Source: Kondoa malvinella (Eukaryota > Basidiomycota > Agaricostilbomycetes > Agaricostilbales > Kondoaceae). Taken from it: a stretch of DNA of 64,000 nucleotides. Every line of letters starts with the position of its first letter. Positions within the stretch are counted from its first letter, which is position 1. Below the pieces are notes generated by a model. The model saw nothing but the letters and a program-made list of their open reading frames with translations. It had not been told where the DNA came from and did not search any database. The position numbers and the translations under genes are program-made. The stretch spans positions 177,799-241,798 of the forward strand of contig BCIM01000003.1 in NCBI GenBank assembly GCA_039545315.1, read 5' to 3'. Of the stretch, positions 34,145 through 46,250 are shown piece after piece.

Positions 34145-35950
34145 CTAGCACACGCAAGGCATGCCCTGATCAATCTCCTTTGACAACTCATCCACATGCA
34201 TCTGTCCCATCAATTGTGACAACCTCTTGCCATTATGCTGGAAGGACGGCTGCTTGTTCTGCTTGGCGAAAAGCACGCTGGCTAGTCTGTCGAGTCCAAC
34301 TTGCATGATGTCTGCCTCGACTGTGAAGGTGAGCCGGAAGAAGCCGCTCTTGTGGTACTTGTAAAAGTTGCCAGGTGCGATGTAGACGCCTGATTCCAGA
34401 AGATGGAGAAAGAGTGCTGCGAAGCTCATTAGTATTAGTCAGTATCATACAAAGAAGACTCACCGGCTTCACGCTCCTTCTCTGTAGACAGCAGCTGATG
34501 TGTCTTGTAGTCATGCGTAGGCAGGAACCGACTCAGGTCGATGAATACTGTCGTACTTGTCAGATCAGAACAGATACAGATCGAACGCACATACTGAAGT
34601 GCCCCGCATACGACGGTCGGTAAGCTATCTTGTTCTGCTGCAGCCAATTCGCTGCAAAGGTGTATGCTTCGCTCATACGACGCTTGTTGGTAGTCAAATA
34701 CCAATCGAGTGATGTTGGAGAATTGATCAATGAGGAGAAGAGAGCTACATCGAGGCGATTAGGCTGACAATTGTACATCGTCGATCCGCACTCACCGTCA
34801 CTGGGCGATCCGACCTTGATGAATAGCGCAGGAGCTGAGAAAGTGTCAAGAAGCTGCTTGTTGAACTGCGACACGAGGCAAGCGATCCTGAAGCCGTTCA
34901 CGCAGAAGTCCTTCACGCTTGTTTAGTATATAGTATTCACGGAGCAGTAGAAGCTCACCTTTGATGCCCCATACAGAAGATGAACACGCGAAGGATCACA
35001 GCCTGCTTCTTTCCGCACGCTACAAACTCCGTCAGCTGAGAAAAGTGGCAGGACCAGTTCGCATACTCTATGCTAAGTATCGAGGTGAATGACACGGCAT
35101 CGTGACAATCTAGCCAAGGCTCAGAGCTATCGCGCATTTGTTGAAGCACGCCTACCATTATTCTGATAGGTCGACAAAGCATAGACTGTGCAAGTCGCGA
35201 GTACACCATCAGCAAGAAGCTGAATAGCATGTCAATCTACGCACTTTCGTCCACGATCAAATGCAGATTATGCCTGTCGGCGAATTTGCAATATTCGATA
35301 ATAGCTTCTCGAGTATAGCAGAAACCCAATGGGTTGTGTGGATTGCACAAGATCATAGCAGAAGGTTTTGGATCAGTGGGACCCAAAGAAGCCAGCTTAG
35401 CTTCGAAGGCATCTAGAGTGTCTGCGCCTCCAAGATCCTGGTATGCGGACAAGTCAACGGGCAGGACGGAGACTTGGTTTCTGCAGCCAAGATCTTTATC
35501 AAAGCCTTGTACCTATTCATCAGCCTGGGATGCTAGATTCAGCAGCGAGGCAGGCGCACCAGAATAATAAGGCGCTGCAAGCAGCACACCATCTCCCTCA
35601 TCACAGACCAACGCAATCAGCTGATCCATAAGCGAGCCGACTCCTGCACCCGTGACCATTTGCTCCGGCCGTACAGGGTAGACCGGATCAAACTTGTCTG
35701 CAAAGAGCTTGCAGAAAGCCGCAAACAGCCTCGTCGAGCCTTTGAGCGATGTGCCGTACGTCAAGTCGCTCTGTTCTAGCTTGAGCGTCCTCTCAAATAG
35801 CTGTTGTAGGTCTGAATGCATGAGAGAGTTCTCTGCTACACCGAGAGAGACTGGTCCGGTAGGACTAGACAAAGAATGAGTGTGAGCTGCAATGGCCTCT
35901 TGCTTTCTACTGACTTTGTCCTGGTATATTGAGATGCGAAGACGCAGCAT
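34145..35950 (-). CDS. 1-aminocyclopropane-1-carboxylate synthase-like aminotransferase (PLP fold type I)
   Basis: A pyridoxal-phosphate enzyme of aminotransferase class I/II. Visible blocks: VSLGVAENSLMHSDLQQLFE, YGTSLKGSTRLFAAFCKLFA, MVTGAGVGSLMDQLIALVCD, GVLLAAPYYSGFDKDLG, ILCNPHNPLGFCYTREAI, LHLIVDE, and the cofactor-lysine motif SKDFCVNGFRIACLVSQ. The C-terminal block ESGVYIAPGNFYKYHKSGFF and FRLTF completes the fold. The N-x-x-NPLG and SKD-x5-R pattern matches ACC-synthase-like proteins, but fungal members may be general aminotransferases, so the substrate is uncertain. The start at 35950 follows an in-frame stop, though a short upstream exon beginning MAAASPL cannot be ruled out. About seven introns. 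Confidence 0.85.
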
Positions 35951-36200
35951 AGCATTTCCATCAAGGGCGACGCTGCAGCCATTCTCTTAATTCCGCGTTG
36001 TCTTTATATACGCCTTCGAGTCAGACGTGCATGGCCAGCTGTCAGAGATGCTCACGAGAAGCGAGGAGCATTGTCGTTGTTCATTGTAAAAAGGTTATAG
36101 CACACACAGAGCTCAGTCGTAGTCTTTGTACAAGGAGGACACTCGCGCTTATGTGACGGCAATCCGCTGACTCCTGTGCGGCTGAGAAACATCTATAGCA

Positions 36201-38241
36201 TTACAGCTCGCTCTTGCCGGCACTAAGACTCCCTATCCTGCTAGCCACATGCTTGTCCCAGACAAGCTGCGCCTTGTTCAGTACTTTCACTATCCATTCG
36301 CCTCCCGCTGCAGGGCTCCCTCTTGGTCCTTCTTCCAATCGCCTCGCGCGCCCAGAAGTAAAGATGTTAGCCGCTTTGTTTTGCTTCGGTAATTCAAGAC
36401 GATGCGGTTCCGGACGTTGAGGGATCTCGTCGAATCCTGGCGGTGGACGTTGGTCGTAGATTATTTTGGGTCGACGTCCACCGTTCAGCATGGGATTGGC
36501 AAAGTGGATAGTTTGTTTCGCTGCTTGGGTAGATGAAGTTTCGGATATGCTTGATGAGGGTATTGATGCTTCTGTTGATATTGAGGACGAAGATTCTACT
36601 GGTGACGAAGAAGCTTCTACAGCTGGTGGTTCAATTCTATTCGTGTTATCGTCTAGGTTGAGAGCGCTGTCACGGGTTGACCAAAGATCGCGGAACTTTT
36701 CTATCGCCGCGAGACTTTGACTCATTCGATGCAGCGTGTTGAAGAAGGCAACAATCTCTGAGGGTTTTAGATCCAAGTCGGCAAAGCTGTACCAAAAGTC
36801 CCTTTTCAGCATTGAATGATACAGGAGCGAGCCAAACGTACTCGTCATTTGTGCCGAACAATAGCTTCAAGGCTGTGCCCAGACCAGTGACTTGCAGACC
36901 GCCCCAGAGCCTGCACTTGTCGCATCCTACACAGTCCATAATGCGCGAGACGTTTCTAAAGTGGTCTCTGAACTCGTCCTTCAGTTCCTGCTCTATCGTC
37001 AGTCTTGCCGATTAGCCAAGATAGCAGATACATACTTTCGAGCCTGGGCCGCTGAACATGCCCGTCTCATCGAAAGTCGGTTCACACTGATCTACCCTAT
37101 CCAATATCCCATCAACCATTTTTCTGGTCTTCTTATCCTCCTCTGCATTCCCAGTCGAAAGATCGTAACTCCTCAAATACCCAGTAGATTTGTCTAACGC
37201 CCTAAGAAGCAGCACGTAATCGAAATAGACATTCTGCAGCCGCTCAGGATGTTCACCGATCCGACTGATGAAGCAATCGAGGTTGGGTTTCCATTCGCCA
37301 GTAGCCTGATCGAGGTATTCATCACAGATATGGATAGAGATACTAGCGTGTAGACCAGATATCAGCCGATAATAGACGCGTTTCTCGAGGCATTGTTCTT
37401 CTTCTTGACTATCCTTCGGACCTTGTAATGATGACAGAAGTTGGTTCTTCCATGCAGAATTCGCGAGAGGATTATTTGGCACACCAAAGCCCAGAGGTGT
37501 TTCGTCCTTTCTGGCAACAGGGAAAGCGGGTTGAGGTGAACCGAAACAATTCTCTTCATAAATTGCTTTCCAGACATTATGAGCCGATGATCCGGCATAG
37601 CCAGTGAAGCGCTCTGGATTTTGCACGAGATCAAAGAAAAAGGCCGAGTCTGAAGGATGGACTTGATTGTCCTCTATTTGACAGAAATCGGATTCACGAA
37701 AGTAACACGTGTTGTCTGGTTTTCCCTGCATAAGAGCATCAGCCTTAGGCTCACATTGCGTATGAAAACCGACCTGATCAACAGCGCTAGCATTGACTTT
37801 CGACAGCTCTGACAATGCTTGCGTCCTCCAGTGTTCCGGTATATTCTCCTCACTCAGCTCTTGCACTGCGCAAGCCTGGTTACCACAGAAGGCATCGCTA
37901 TCTTGCCAGAAAGGACACTCTCTAAACAGGTCGACACGCCAGTATCTGAAATATTCTTGCAAGACCAAATCTTCGAGCTGAGCGTGCAGTTCTCGGTTGA
38001 CAGATTCTATAGTCTCAAAATCACAGCAGGCATCTTGTATCAATCCAGTAGGCTATTTCGTAGCATCAGTGCGCTGCACTTGCTGAGTCATGGCCACCTT
38101 GCTTACTTTACAACTTCGCTGATCTGCTGAAGAGGACAAGACATTTTCCAAAAATGAAGGCGCGCGCTTGTTATCTATTGTAGCATGTGTAGTGGGTATC
38201 ACGGCCAACAAGAGGTATAACAGCAACCCTTCTGGAAGCAT
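36201..38241 (-). CDS. ERO1: ER thiol oxidase Ero1
   Basis: Reoxidises protein disulphide isomerase in the ER lumen using FAD and oxygen. The start [20 protein letters not shown] is a signal peptide (an upstream in-frame ATG at 38277 would lengthen it). After the first intron the sequence reads [20 protein letters not shown], the N-terminal Cys cluster that passes electrons from PDI. The core shows [60 protein letters not shown], and the active-site CxxCxxC motif in [20 protein letters not shown]. After [20 protein letters not shown] the protein carries a Ser/Pro-rich extension of about 150 residues that lacks an obvious membrane anchor. Its start is only 59 bases from the divergent ABRACL-like gene. 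Confidence 0.96.
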
Positions 38242-38300
38242 CGTTCGTCGCTGGGTGTCAAGCAGGAGACGTGTCATAGCTTTGTCGAGTAACTGTCACC
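38242..38300. promoter_or_regulatory. Very short bidirectional promoter between ERO1 and the ABRACL-like gene
   Basis: The two start codons are separated by only 59 bases, so transcription start sites must be inside or very near the coding sequences of both genes. No unfolded-protein-response element is recognisable. Confidence 0.45.
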
Positions 38301-38743
38301 ATGAACGTCGAGAAAGAAGTGCAGGAGCTCAAGGTATTGCAAGAGACATGCCCTTGATCCAAATATTGACAATCCCATAGAAAGAGATTGTTCGACTAGG
38401 GCAAAAAGGCGATGATGGCCTGTACTCTGTCACGTTCGGGTTGGTCCTCCTACACCCGTCCCAGCAGCAGCTGAACCCATTTAAAGCATCCTAGTCCGCG
38501 ACCCGCAATGCAGCCAAATCTTGTGAGCTCTAAACCATATGGTTAATGACGCGTCGAACCATCATTAGCGAGGCCTTGGTCGGCACGTTGAGAGCGGCAA
38601 AGAAGCGTAAAGTCGTGTCTTACGAGAGCGAGATGTTGATGATGGTGAGCTGTCCAAAGCTTGACACTTGTAAAGCTGAAAGCGGGCAGGGAGTGCATGA
38701 CAACGTGGTGGTCAAGCTATTACAGCCGCCTGAGGATGCTTGA
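38301..38743 (+). CDS. Costars/ABRACL family protein (85 aa)
   Basis: A small actin-linked protein family. Five exons splice in frame: MNVEKEVQELK, KEIVRLGQKGDDGLYSVTFG, ILVRDPQCSQIF, EALVGTLRAAKKRKVVSYES with EMLMM, and GVHDNVVVKLLQPPEDA to the stop. This follows animal ABRACL along its whole length (KEIxRLG, FEALVGTLxAAKxRK, GVHDxVxxxLL). Four introns, all about 45-50 bases, are visible. The role in fungi is not established; in Dictyostelium, Costars affects actin-based motility. Confidence 0.92.
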
Positions 38744-38807
38744 TGGGAGAGGCATCTATCATGATGCTTTAGGCAGACTAGTACAAGGGATGATTTCACG
38801 TACCGCT

Positions 38808-39885
38808 TCACAAAGCGCTCCAATTCACTTTCAGCCGACTTCGAATGATCGCAGCCTGATCCATTACTCCCTGATTCATTACTCCGTCTTCTCCTTCATC
38901 ATCCTGGTTCTTCATGACAGGTCCAGGCTTGGCCGAAGGCGCTTTGAATGGTGTACTAGCTGACGGTCGTAGCGGTGTACCAGCCAATTTGGGTACCTTG
39001 AAAGGTTTCCTGCTACTGCCCGGAGTCGTTGTACTCTTGAGGCTGCTGCCAGGCGTAGATTTGGTCCCACCCTTTAGACTTGCCATCAATCGCTTGGATG
39101 CCCCAGATTGAATATAAGGCGAAGCAGGTGTACCTTCATCTGCTGAATCGTCATCCAGATAGGATAAGTCGTTAGGGGAGTCGACTGCTTGTTTAAAATA
39201 GGTAGGTTTAGCGAGGGAAGAAGGCTTGTATTGAGTTTTGAGCGTTCGAGGCATAAGGGGTGTATGTTTAGCTGGCGAGCGGAAGGAAGGCGTATCTAAT
39301 TTCGGGCGTTGGAAAACTGGTGTATCTGCAGATTGCTTGGAACCTCCGGGCGATTTAGAGTCTTCTTCGGCTGCCCAGTCACGAACTCGTTTGCGCGCAT
39401 CTTTCTTTGCCTCTTTGGTTTCCGTTAGATCCTGTACACGATGCTTCAGATCAGTATGCTCGATCAACCATCTGGACTTACAGCCATGAATTCTGATTCA
39501 TAGCTCTCAACGCGGACTTTGAAATTACCTATGTAACACCCGTTCAGCTCGATAATAGGAGGTCAAGTGAACCACTTACCGATGTTGCATTCAAAGTCAT
39601 CAGGCAAGTAAAAAGAGCCAGGCAGATGGGCTGTATTGGTGACGGAGCTCGGAACGAAGGTTTGCTCGAGAGGTGTGAAGTGGTGATCCAGCAGCAGGAG
39701 CATCTTGGTGCGATGGTGGACTTGAACATAGCCGTCATGAAATACTGGCTGCTTTTTGTGCCCGTCCTTGGTATATTGTGCTGCATAGCGTCTGTGACAC
39801 GGAAATCAAAACAATGATCGGCCAGTCGCAGGAGGGCTCACCTGACGAGGGCTGCTGGCTCACAGGGAGGCTGTATGGCTGTCAT
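38808..39885 (-). CDS. DUF2439 protein, Mte1/Dbl2/ZGRF1 N-terminal-like
   Basis: The family binds D-loops and regulates the Mph1/Fml1 helicase in recombination repair. The first exon MTAIQPPCEPAALV joins after a 49-base intron to RRYAAQYTKDGHKKQPVFHD, GYVQVHHRTKMLLLLDHHFT and PLEQTFVPSSV, then GSFYLPDDFECNIGNFKVRV: the compact beta domain DUF2439. After two more introns the rest (about 230 residues) is basic, Ser/Pro-rich and disordered, with repeated SP/TP sites (TPLRPSASTPF). No helicase domain is attached, so it is like yeast Mte1 and fission yeast Dbl2 rather than full-length human ZGRF1. Function is inferred from the domain only. Confidence 0.75.
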
Positions 39886-40125
39886 AGTATGAGACGATAC
39901 AAGAGAGCAAGTATTGCGAATTGATCACATCGCTGTCACAACCAACAACAGGTGCGCACAGGGAGACGCACCAAGCACACAGAAGGAATGAATTTGCAAC
40001 ACCAATGAATGTGAAATATGTAAGATACACCCCTTGCCCTTTTTGCAAACAACCCAAATCACAAGAAGCGATAACGGCATACCAACAAGGGCAGCCAGAC
40101 ATAACACCTCAAGCCCAAATTTCAC

Positions 40126-43100
40126 TCAGTCTCGAAGACTGCTAACATCTAGATAAAGGGTAACGACATCAGCAATGTCCATCTTGATCGGTATAGAAAG
40201 ACTCACTTCTTCACGGTAAAACGTGCTGTCGGCCATTTCGTTAAGCTGTCTCGAGTAGAACCCATCTACTTGACGACGCGCATCCCTAGACAATTGCGAG
40301 CGACGCTCCTGCTCTTGACGCTCAAGCTCAGAAGCATGCGACCAGCTGGAAAGTGCGGGGGTTTCGCGAGATTCAGCTGTACCAGGACGCATGTTGCCAC
40401 TCTTGCGACGAGCTGCAGTTGGTACAGTAATTGAAGAGTGAGCAGTACTCGGACGTAGATCGGTAGATGGACGAGGAGGCGAATAAGCGGGAGGTGTGAC
40501 TGGGCTAATGGGCGTTGAAGGCGTTTCAGGTGCAGTCCGTGGACGAGCAGAAGTATCGATCGACGATGGAGTACCTGATTGTCGAGCAGCAGCAGCTTTG
40601 CGTCTTTCCATCTGACCCTTCAAGCCAACCGACGTCATCCCAATCAGCTCTGGCTTCTTTTCGGTCATCGCAGCAGCACTCTTGATCTCAGCAGCCTTTT
40701 CCAAATCTGAAATGGAGTTGCGACCAAGCTTGGGTATCCAATTCTTGGCGTCAAATAGCGACACGCTCTTTTCCTTGACCTCGCTGTCCGATTCTTCAGA
40801 GATGGGATTGAAGCTTGGAGCAGATCGGATCGTAGGGCTGACGCTGACATCGGTTGGGTACGAGCGAGATAGATCGAGACGAGCCTGGCGGAAGAAGGCT
40901 CGACTGGTCGGACCGCGCAGAAGCATGACCTGAGTTTTGTTGAAGAGCGAGAAGGGAGTAAAGACGAAGCTCTTTTTGCTGGCGTGATCCGCAGTATTGA
41001 CAAGCGAGCCATGGCGTTCCGGTAGACGGTGCTTCTCGTCATCTCGCGAATGAGGTGGCAGCGCATCGGGCAGCACAACTACAAAAATTTCAGCTTGATA
41101 CAGATGTTTGAAAAGAAATAGCATACCATGAAACATGACAGTCTGGGCGACAGCAGTCGAGTCGTCAACGGAAGAAGGCGTCTCCAGAACTTCAGTCGAG
41201 ATGCGAGCAACGCTACCAAGCTGTGGCCAAACAGCAAGCGCATCGATAAGACAATCGAGAGCGAGGAAGAGCGAAGCTTGGAAGATGGCGAGCTCTTCAC
41301 TTTGCGCAATATCAACGCCGGGAGTACTGCATTGAAGAGTGTGCTGATTGCTGGCTGCGTCGCATGCTTCGGAAACTTCAGTCAAGGTACAGTTGCGGAG
41401 GCTAGCCAACCAAGCTTTGATGTCTGGAGTGATGGTCTTGACATCTGGAATCCGGAAAGCTGGGAGTTGATGGCGAGCGAATTGGTAGACCAAGACTTCG
41501 CAACCACCTTGTCGACAAAGCGAAGGTCGAATGGCGAAAATTCCAGCATACACACCACCCGCTTGCACAACCGGTCTGGTGCCTCTTCTCGCATAGGACT
41601 TGAGCTGATCCAATGATTCGCACAGCAAGTCTTTGTCGATACCGAGACGATCAGAGAGGACAGGGGCCAAAAAGCGAGTTTCGCTCATGCGGAAGCCTTT
41701 GGAGAGATAGCGCTGGGCAGTTTCCGTTCCAGTCTCCGATAATTCGCGCACCAATATCAGCATCACACCTTCAGAGCCTGGTCGTCTGCCATCTGCGACC
41801 GAATAAATGGAAGAGCGATCATCACGAGACTTTTGGCGTTCGAGATCATCAATGGTTTTAGAGTTGCCGATAGGAAGCATTTTGTCAAACAGGACGCCAA
41901 CGTTGCCGATAGGGACGCCAAATTCATTAGCGAGACCTTGAGCTGATTCGACAAAAGCTTCTTTGAGTTGTTTAGCATCAGAGACAACGCCGGTGTTGGA
42001 CTTCTCAGCACCAGTCGAACGAGCATAGATGCGAGCCATGAATGGGTCGAGAACTGACCAATCCCAGGAGACACGGTACAGCCATTGGAAAGTTGTTTCT
42101 CTGATGTCGAGCTCGTGCATGATGGTCTGATGAAATGTGAGCCGTTGGCTCTGCATATATAGAAGAAGCTTACGCGAAGAGGAATGTCGGTGTCGATGAC
42201 CTTTGACGGGATTGACCCATCAGACCTAACTAGCAGCTTGCCCGACTTGTCAAAGGTAGCAGAAGCGACAACAATCTGGCGCGCGCTTCTGTTGCTGGCT
42301 CTTCTCAACAACGCTTCGTAAAAGGCAAAGAAGACGGCAAGGACACAGAGGACGAAGCACATTGCAGCGATAGCAATGGTAAGAATGTTGCTCTGTTCCT
42401 TGCCGATGCCGATGGTGTCGACATCGCCTACTCGGACATACCACGATGTGCCGACCAAGGCAACGTAATGCATGCCCGAGACAGCTGTAGCAAGGATCGC
42501 TGCGCAGATGAGACGCTTCCACCAGTTGTCTTCCCATTGATTGCGCCATCTGAAAAAACAAAGTAGAGCGATGGTGGACGCGACGCAAGCAATGACTATT
42601 GATGCCACCATAGAGCCGATATTGTACTTGACAGCGAAACTGGCTTGAAAGGATGCAGAAAAGTGCATGAGCGCCACGATGCCGCCGAAGATAAAGCCGG
42701 CAACCTGTCGCATCTGTCAGCAACTGCCTGCAGGGTCTACAAGCTGTGCTTACGCAGATTCGGGCATAGTCCACTTTCGATTGACCGCCGAGAAACAGAA
42801 AGACAAAAGATAATGTAGCCAAAGGGACAAAGAGAGACATGACAGTGTAGCTGTTCGATACAGTCAGCTCCTGATCAGGCAATGATTAATAAAGACCTAC
42901 CCAGGGTTGAAGCCGATGTACCAAACTACATTGTCTGCTGGGTGGAGACGCACATGCATGCCGATCTACGCAATCACATGAGTCAACGAGAGCAGAGATG
43001 AACACGTCAAGACTGACAAAGTGCATGCCCTGTGCAGAAAGCAGTCAGTTTGAAGATGCTGAACGCGTGCTCTCCACTTACCCAAATACCAGTAGATGCC

Positions 43101-43367
43101 ATTGTTCCAGCAGCAGCAATCAACATAGCCCACTTTGTACAACGCTCAGAAGGCGTAAAACGCGTTCGAGACAAAACTCACATTCTTGAGACCCTTGTTG
43201 TGGGTTTGGCGGCCCAAAAGCAGTAAGGTAGAGTAGCAACCGAGCAGAGAGACCAAGATAGAACCGACAATGACTCCGGCATGGTAAGAAAGGGGTATCG
43301 CGTGCTGTTGATAGTAGATGGCCAAGTCTTGCAAGCTGAGCGAATCGAGGTCGATAGGTGATGACAT
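40126..43367 (-). CDS. MHYT-domain seven-helix signalling protein
   Basis: A membrane protein with the MHYT sensor domain, best known from bacteria, where conserved Met-His-Tyr/Phe motifs are proposed to bind a metal and sense a diatomic gas. The start MSSPIDLDSLSLQDLAIYYQ leads into membrane segments (VIVGSILVSLLGCYSTLLLL, AMLIAAAGTMASTGIW). Three motifs are visible: GMHFVS after an intron near 43035, LMHFSA near 42665 and GMHYVA near 42470, each ahead of or inside a hydrophobic helix. A large cytoplasmic part of about 680 residues follows, with conserved-looking blocks (RRPGSEGVMLILVRELSETG, QAGGVYAGIFAIRPSLCRQG) and a Ser/Pro-rich region near the end. No kinase, GGDEF or EAL domain is seen. 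Five or so introns. Confidence 0.85.
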
Positions 43368-43819
43368 GATCAAAAAAGAAAAGGAGAGACGAGATGGACG
43401 AACAAGAAGAGAAAGAGAGAAGACGAGCGAGACTAGACAAGCTTTTGCCCAATCAAAGCAAAACATGCCCTTTCGACTCGTTTGGGCAAACTGGCCCCGC
43501 ATCGATGCAAAGAATCCCATCACAATGTGAATGCACAAGCCAAAACAGCAAAATACATGATGGTAGACAGGCACACAGATAGAGAGAGGAGGAGCTATAC
43601 AAATTAGCGAATGGCCAGATGACCGCGTCATGTCGACCAAAATATGCAACGTTCATGCGCATGAAAGCGGGAAGGAGCACGAAAGCGAGTTTGTCGTATT
43701 CGAAGCCAACCACGGTGCATAATGGAGGACTTTGCGATAAACGCTCATGACGGTACGTCAAGACAGGAAATTCCATTTGTTGCTTGTCCAGAGCCGTTTC
43801 CTTCGTTCGCTACTGAGAA
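43368..43819. promoter_or_regulatory. Divergent promoter of the MHYT and CNNM genes
   Basis: 452 bases between two divergent starts. Short frames occur on both strands, but none has domain or splice support. Confidence 0.4.
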
Positions 43820-46072
43820 ATGCCAGCAAGAGCTGCAGCACAGCAGTCTCTGGCACGCTGTGTCTTGCTCCTCACGCCTTTATTGAGCCATGCTTTGCCT
43901 TTCCACACTTTCGCCGAAAGTGGTGATGAACCTGCAGAATCTCGTGAGTTCGCTTGATTGGCTTGGCTGCTGCTCTGATCTTATAACAACGCCCACAGCC
44001 AGCACGCCCATCTACTGGATCAAGCTGGGCGTTTGTGTCGTGCGTGCCAACATCTTGCTGCAGGCAACCTTCTCATACATCGTGGATACAGGCTCTGGTT
44101 CTTCTCGGAGGCGTATTCGCCGGTCTCACGATTGCTCTGATGGGTCTGGATCAGTAAGAGCTCTTCCCTGCATCAAAGATGGGAGCTGAAGATGCGGACA
44201 GAGTGAATCTTCAAGTCCTGTCTGTTTCTGGTACAGAGGCAGAACAGGTGCAGAGTGCCAAAGTTCTGAAATTGCTGGATAAGGGGAGACATTGGGTATT
44301 GGTGGTGCTGCTAATGAGCAATGTGTGAGTTTGCGAGTTCGGACTTGACAGTGGTCGTATTTAGCGGCTTGTCACTCACAGAGTCGTCAACGAATCGCTT
44401 CCCATCTTCCTTGATTCTATCCTCGGTACGGGAGCAGCTGCTGTCTTGATTTCGACCGTGGCTATTGTCATCTGTAAGTTGGCCTGAAGCTGCCTTTACT
44501 TTGCTCACTTTGCTCTACAGTCGGCGAAGTCATCCCGCAAAGTATCTGTGTTCGCTATGGTCTCGCTATTGGAGCTGCTTCTGCACCGCTGGTTCTCGCT
44601 TTAATGTACCTCGAGTTCCCGATCGCCTATCCCGTCGCCATGCTCTTGGACAAAGCACTAGGTCACGATGAAGGGACAGTCTACAAGAAGGCCGAGCTCA
44701 AGACTTTCGTCAGTCTGCATCAACGTGAGTCAGATTTCTGCGATCTTGCTTTACACGTTTTGAGAGTTGACTCATTCACAGATCTGGGAAACGAGAATCT
44801 CGACCACGATGAAGTAACCATCATCTCCTCTGTGCTCGAACTATCGGAGAAGTCAGTCGAAAGCATCATGACGCCCATCAAAGACGTCTACACTTTATCT
44901 TCGGATCAGATCTTAGATCAAGCTACTGTTGACAACATTTCCAAAGAAGGTTACTCTCGTGTACCTATTTACAGCCATGAAAAGGATAACTTTATTGGCA
45001 TGCTTCTGTGAGTCACGCTCCTGCTTCGCGTTTCTCGACTAAAAATGCTTCTTCCGACCCACAGAATCAAGAAAGTCAGTCATGTCATATCAGTATTACC
45101 CGCTGAGCCAGTACTGATGTTCCTATAGCTCATATCCTACGACCCAGAAGATGCGAAGCCCGTGAGCGATTTCCAACTTTCCGTCCTACCGGAATGCGAC
45201 ACGTCCATGACTTGCCTGCAAGCGCTCAACTTTTTCCAAGAAGGTCGATCACACATTTTGCTCGTTTCTACTGATCCTGGTGAGGCTAAGGGTGCCATTG
45301 GTGTGGTTACGCTGGAGGATGGTCCGTGATTGGCGTGCTTCTGCTCGATATGAGAGCTCAGGATTGTTTTCTGCGGACAGTGCTTGAAGAAGTCATTGGC
45401 GAAGAAATTGTACGTCCTGTCCGTCTAGCTGCGATTTGATACTGATGATATCGGTCTTTACAGATTGACGAGGTCAGTGATCGATGGCTTTAATGCAAAC
45501 CTGGCTGAGCAAATCTGCTCCTTGACAGACCGACGTCTTTGTCGACGTGGAACGCAAACTTCGTGTTGTCCGTAGACCTCAGCTCGGCGCTCGCGGTGGT
45601 ACCCGAAATGGCATCACACCTCTTCTCAAAGGTCAGCAGGCTGATTAACAATCTGTAGTAATCGAGCGTAATCGTTTGCCCACTCACAGGCGTGATCGAG
45701 AGGAGAAAAGCAGGCTCACCAGCACCGATGGAATCACCGCCTGCTGAGGCGCCGCATAAGGACTATGGCGCTATCGGTAAAGGCAGCGCTGCTGTTACTA
45801 GCACAAAAGTCAAGCTCAAGGGTGGAGGTACGCTGCTTTGCATCCCTATTGCCCGCCGATCTCACGCGAGTCAATCAGGGGCACCTCAAAAGAAGTCGGC
45901 GCTGCTTCTACATCCGCCAACCCAAGAAGAGACGTCCAATGCGAATCAAAGCGGTGTTGCAGAAGGTCAGCTGGTGGTAGACTTGCCGTCTGAACCACAA
46001 ACACCGAGTGTGGAAGGGACTGAAGACGAACCGCTCCTTCGCAAGATTCATCGCAAGAATGCGAAGAAGTAA
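43820..46072 (+). CDS. CNNM/Mam3-type metal transporter (DUF21 + CBS domains)
   Basis: Members act in magnesium or manganese handling, in yeast at the vacuole. The start MPARAAAQQSLARCVLLLTP begins a signal peptide; splicing gives STPIYWIKLGVCV, then ALVLLGGVFAGLTIALMGLD and QVNLQVLSVSGTEAEQ, the DUF21 (CNNM) membrane domain. It continues WVLVVLLMSNVVVNESLPIF and IFGEVIPQSICVRYGLAIGA. The paired CBS domain shows ESIMTPIKDVYTLSSDQIL, GYSRVPIYSHEKDNFIGMLL and IGVVTLEDVLEEVIGEEIID. The C-terminal tail is Ser/Pro/Lys-rich. About ten short introns. Starting at 43820 rather than the ATG at 43890 keeps the signal peptide in frame with the spliced DUF21 exons. Confidence 0.93.
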
Positions 46073-46250
46073 TCTGGACACTTAATTCACTTTGCATTGC
46101 ACTACAACTACTAGCATCATTATTAGAGAAGTTCCAAGGGAGCTCCGCCGGCTGAATACTTTAGCATCTTTCCGAACGATCTTGCTGCTGTGGGTAGGCG
46201 TGGCACGTTACTTTGCTCCGCGACACCGAAAGCTTGGTCTCGCAATAGAC

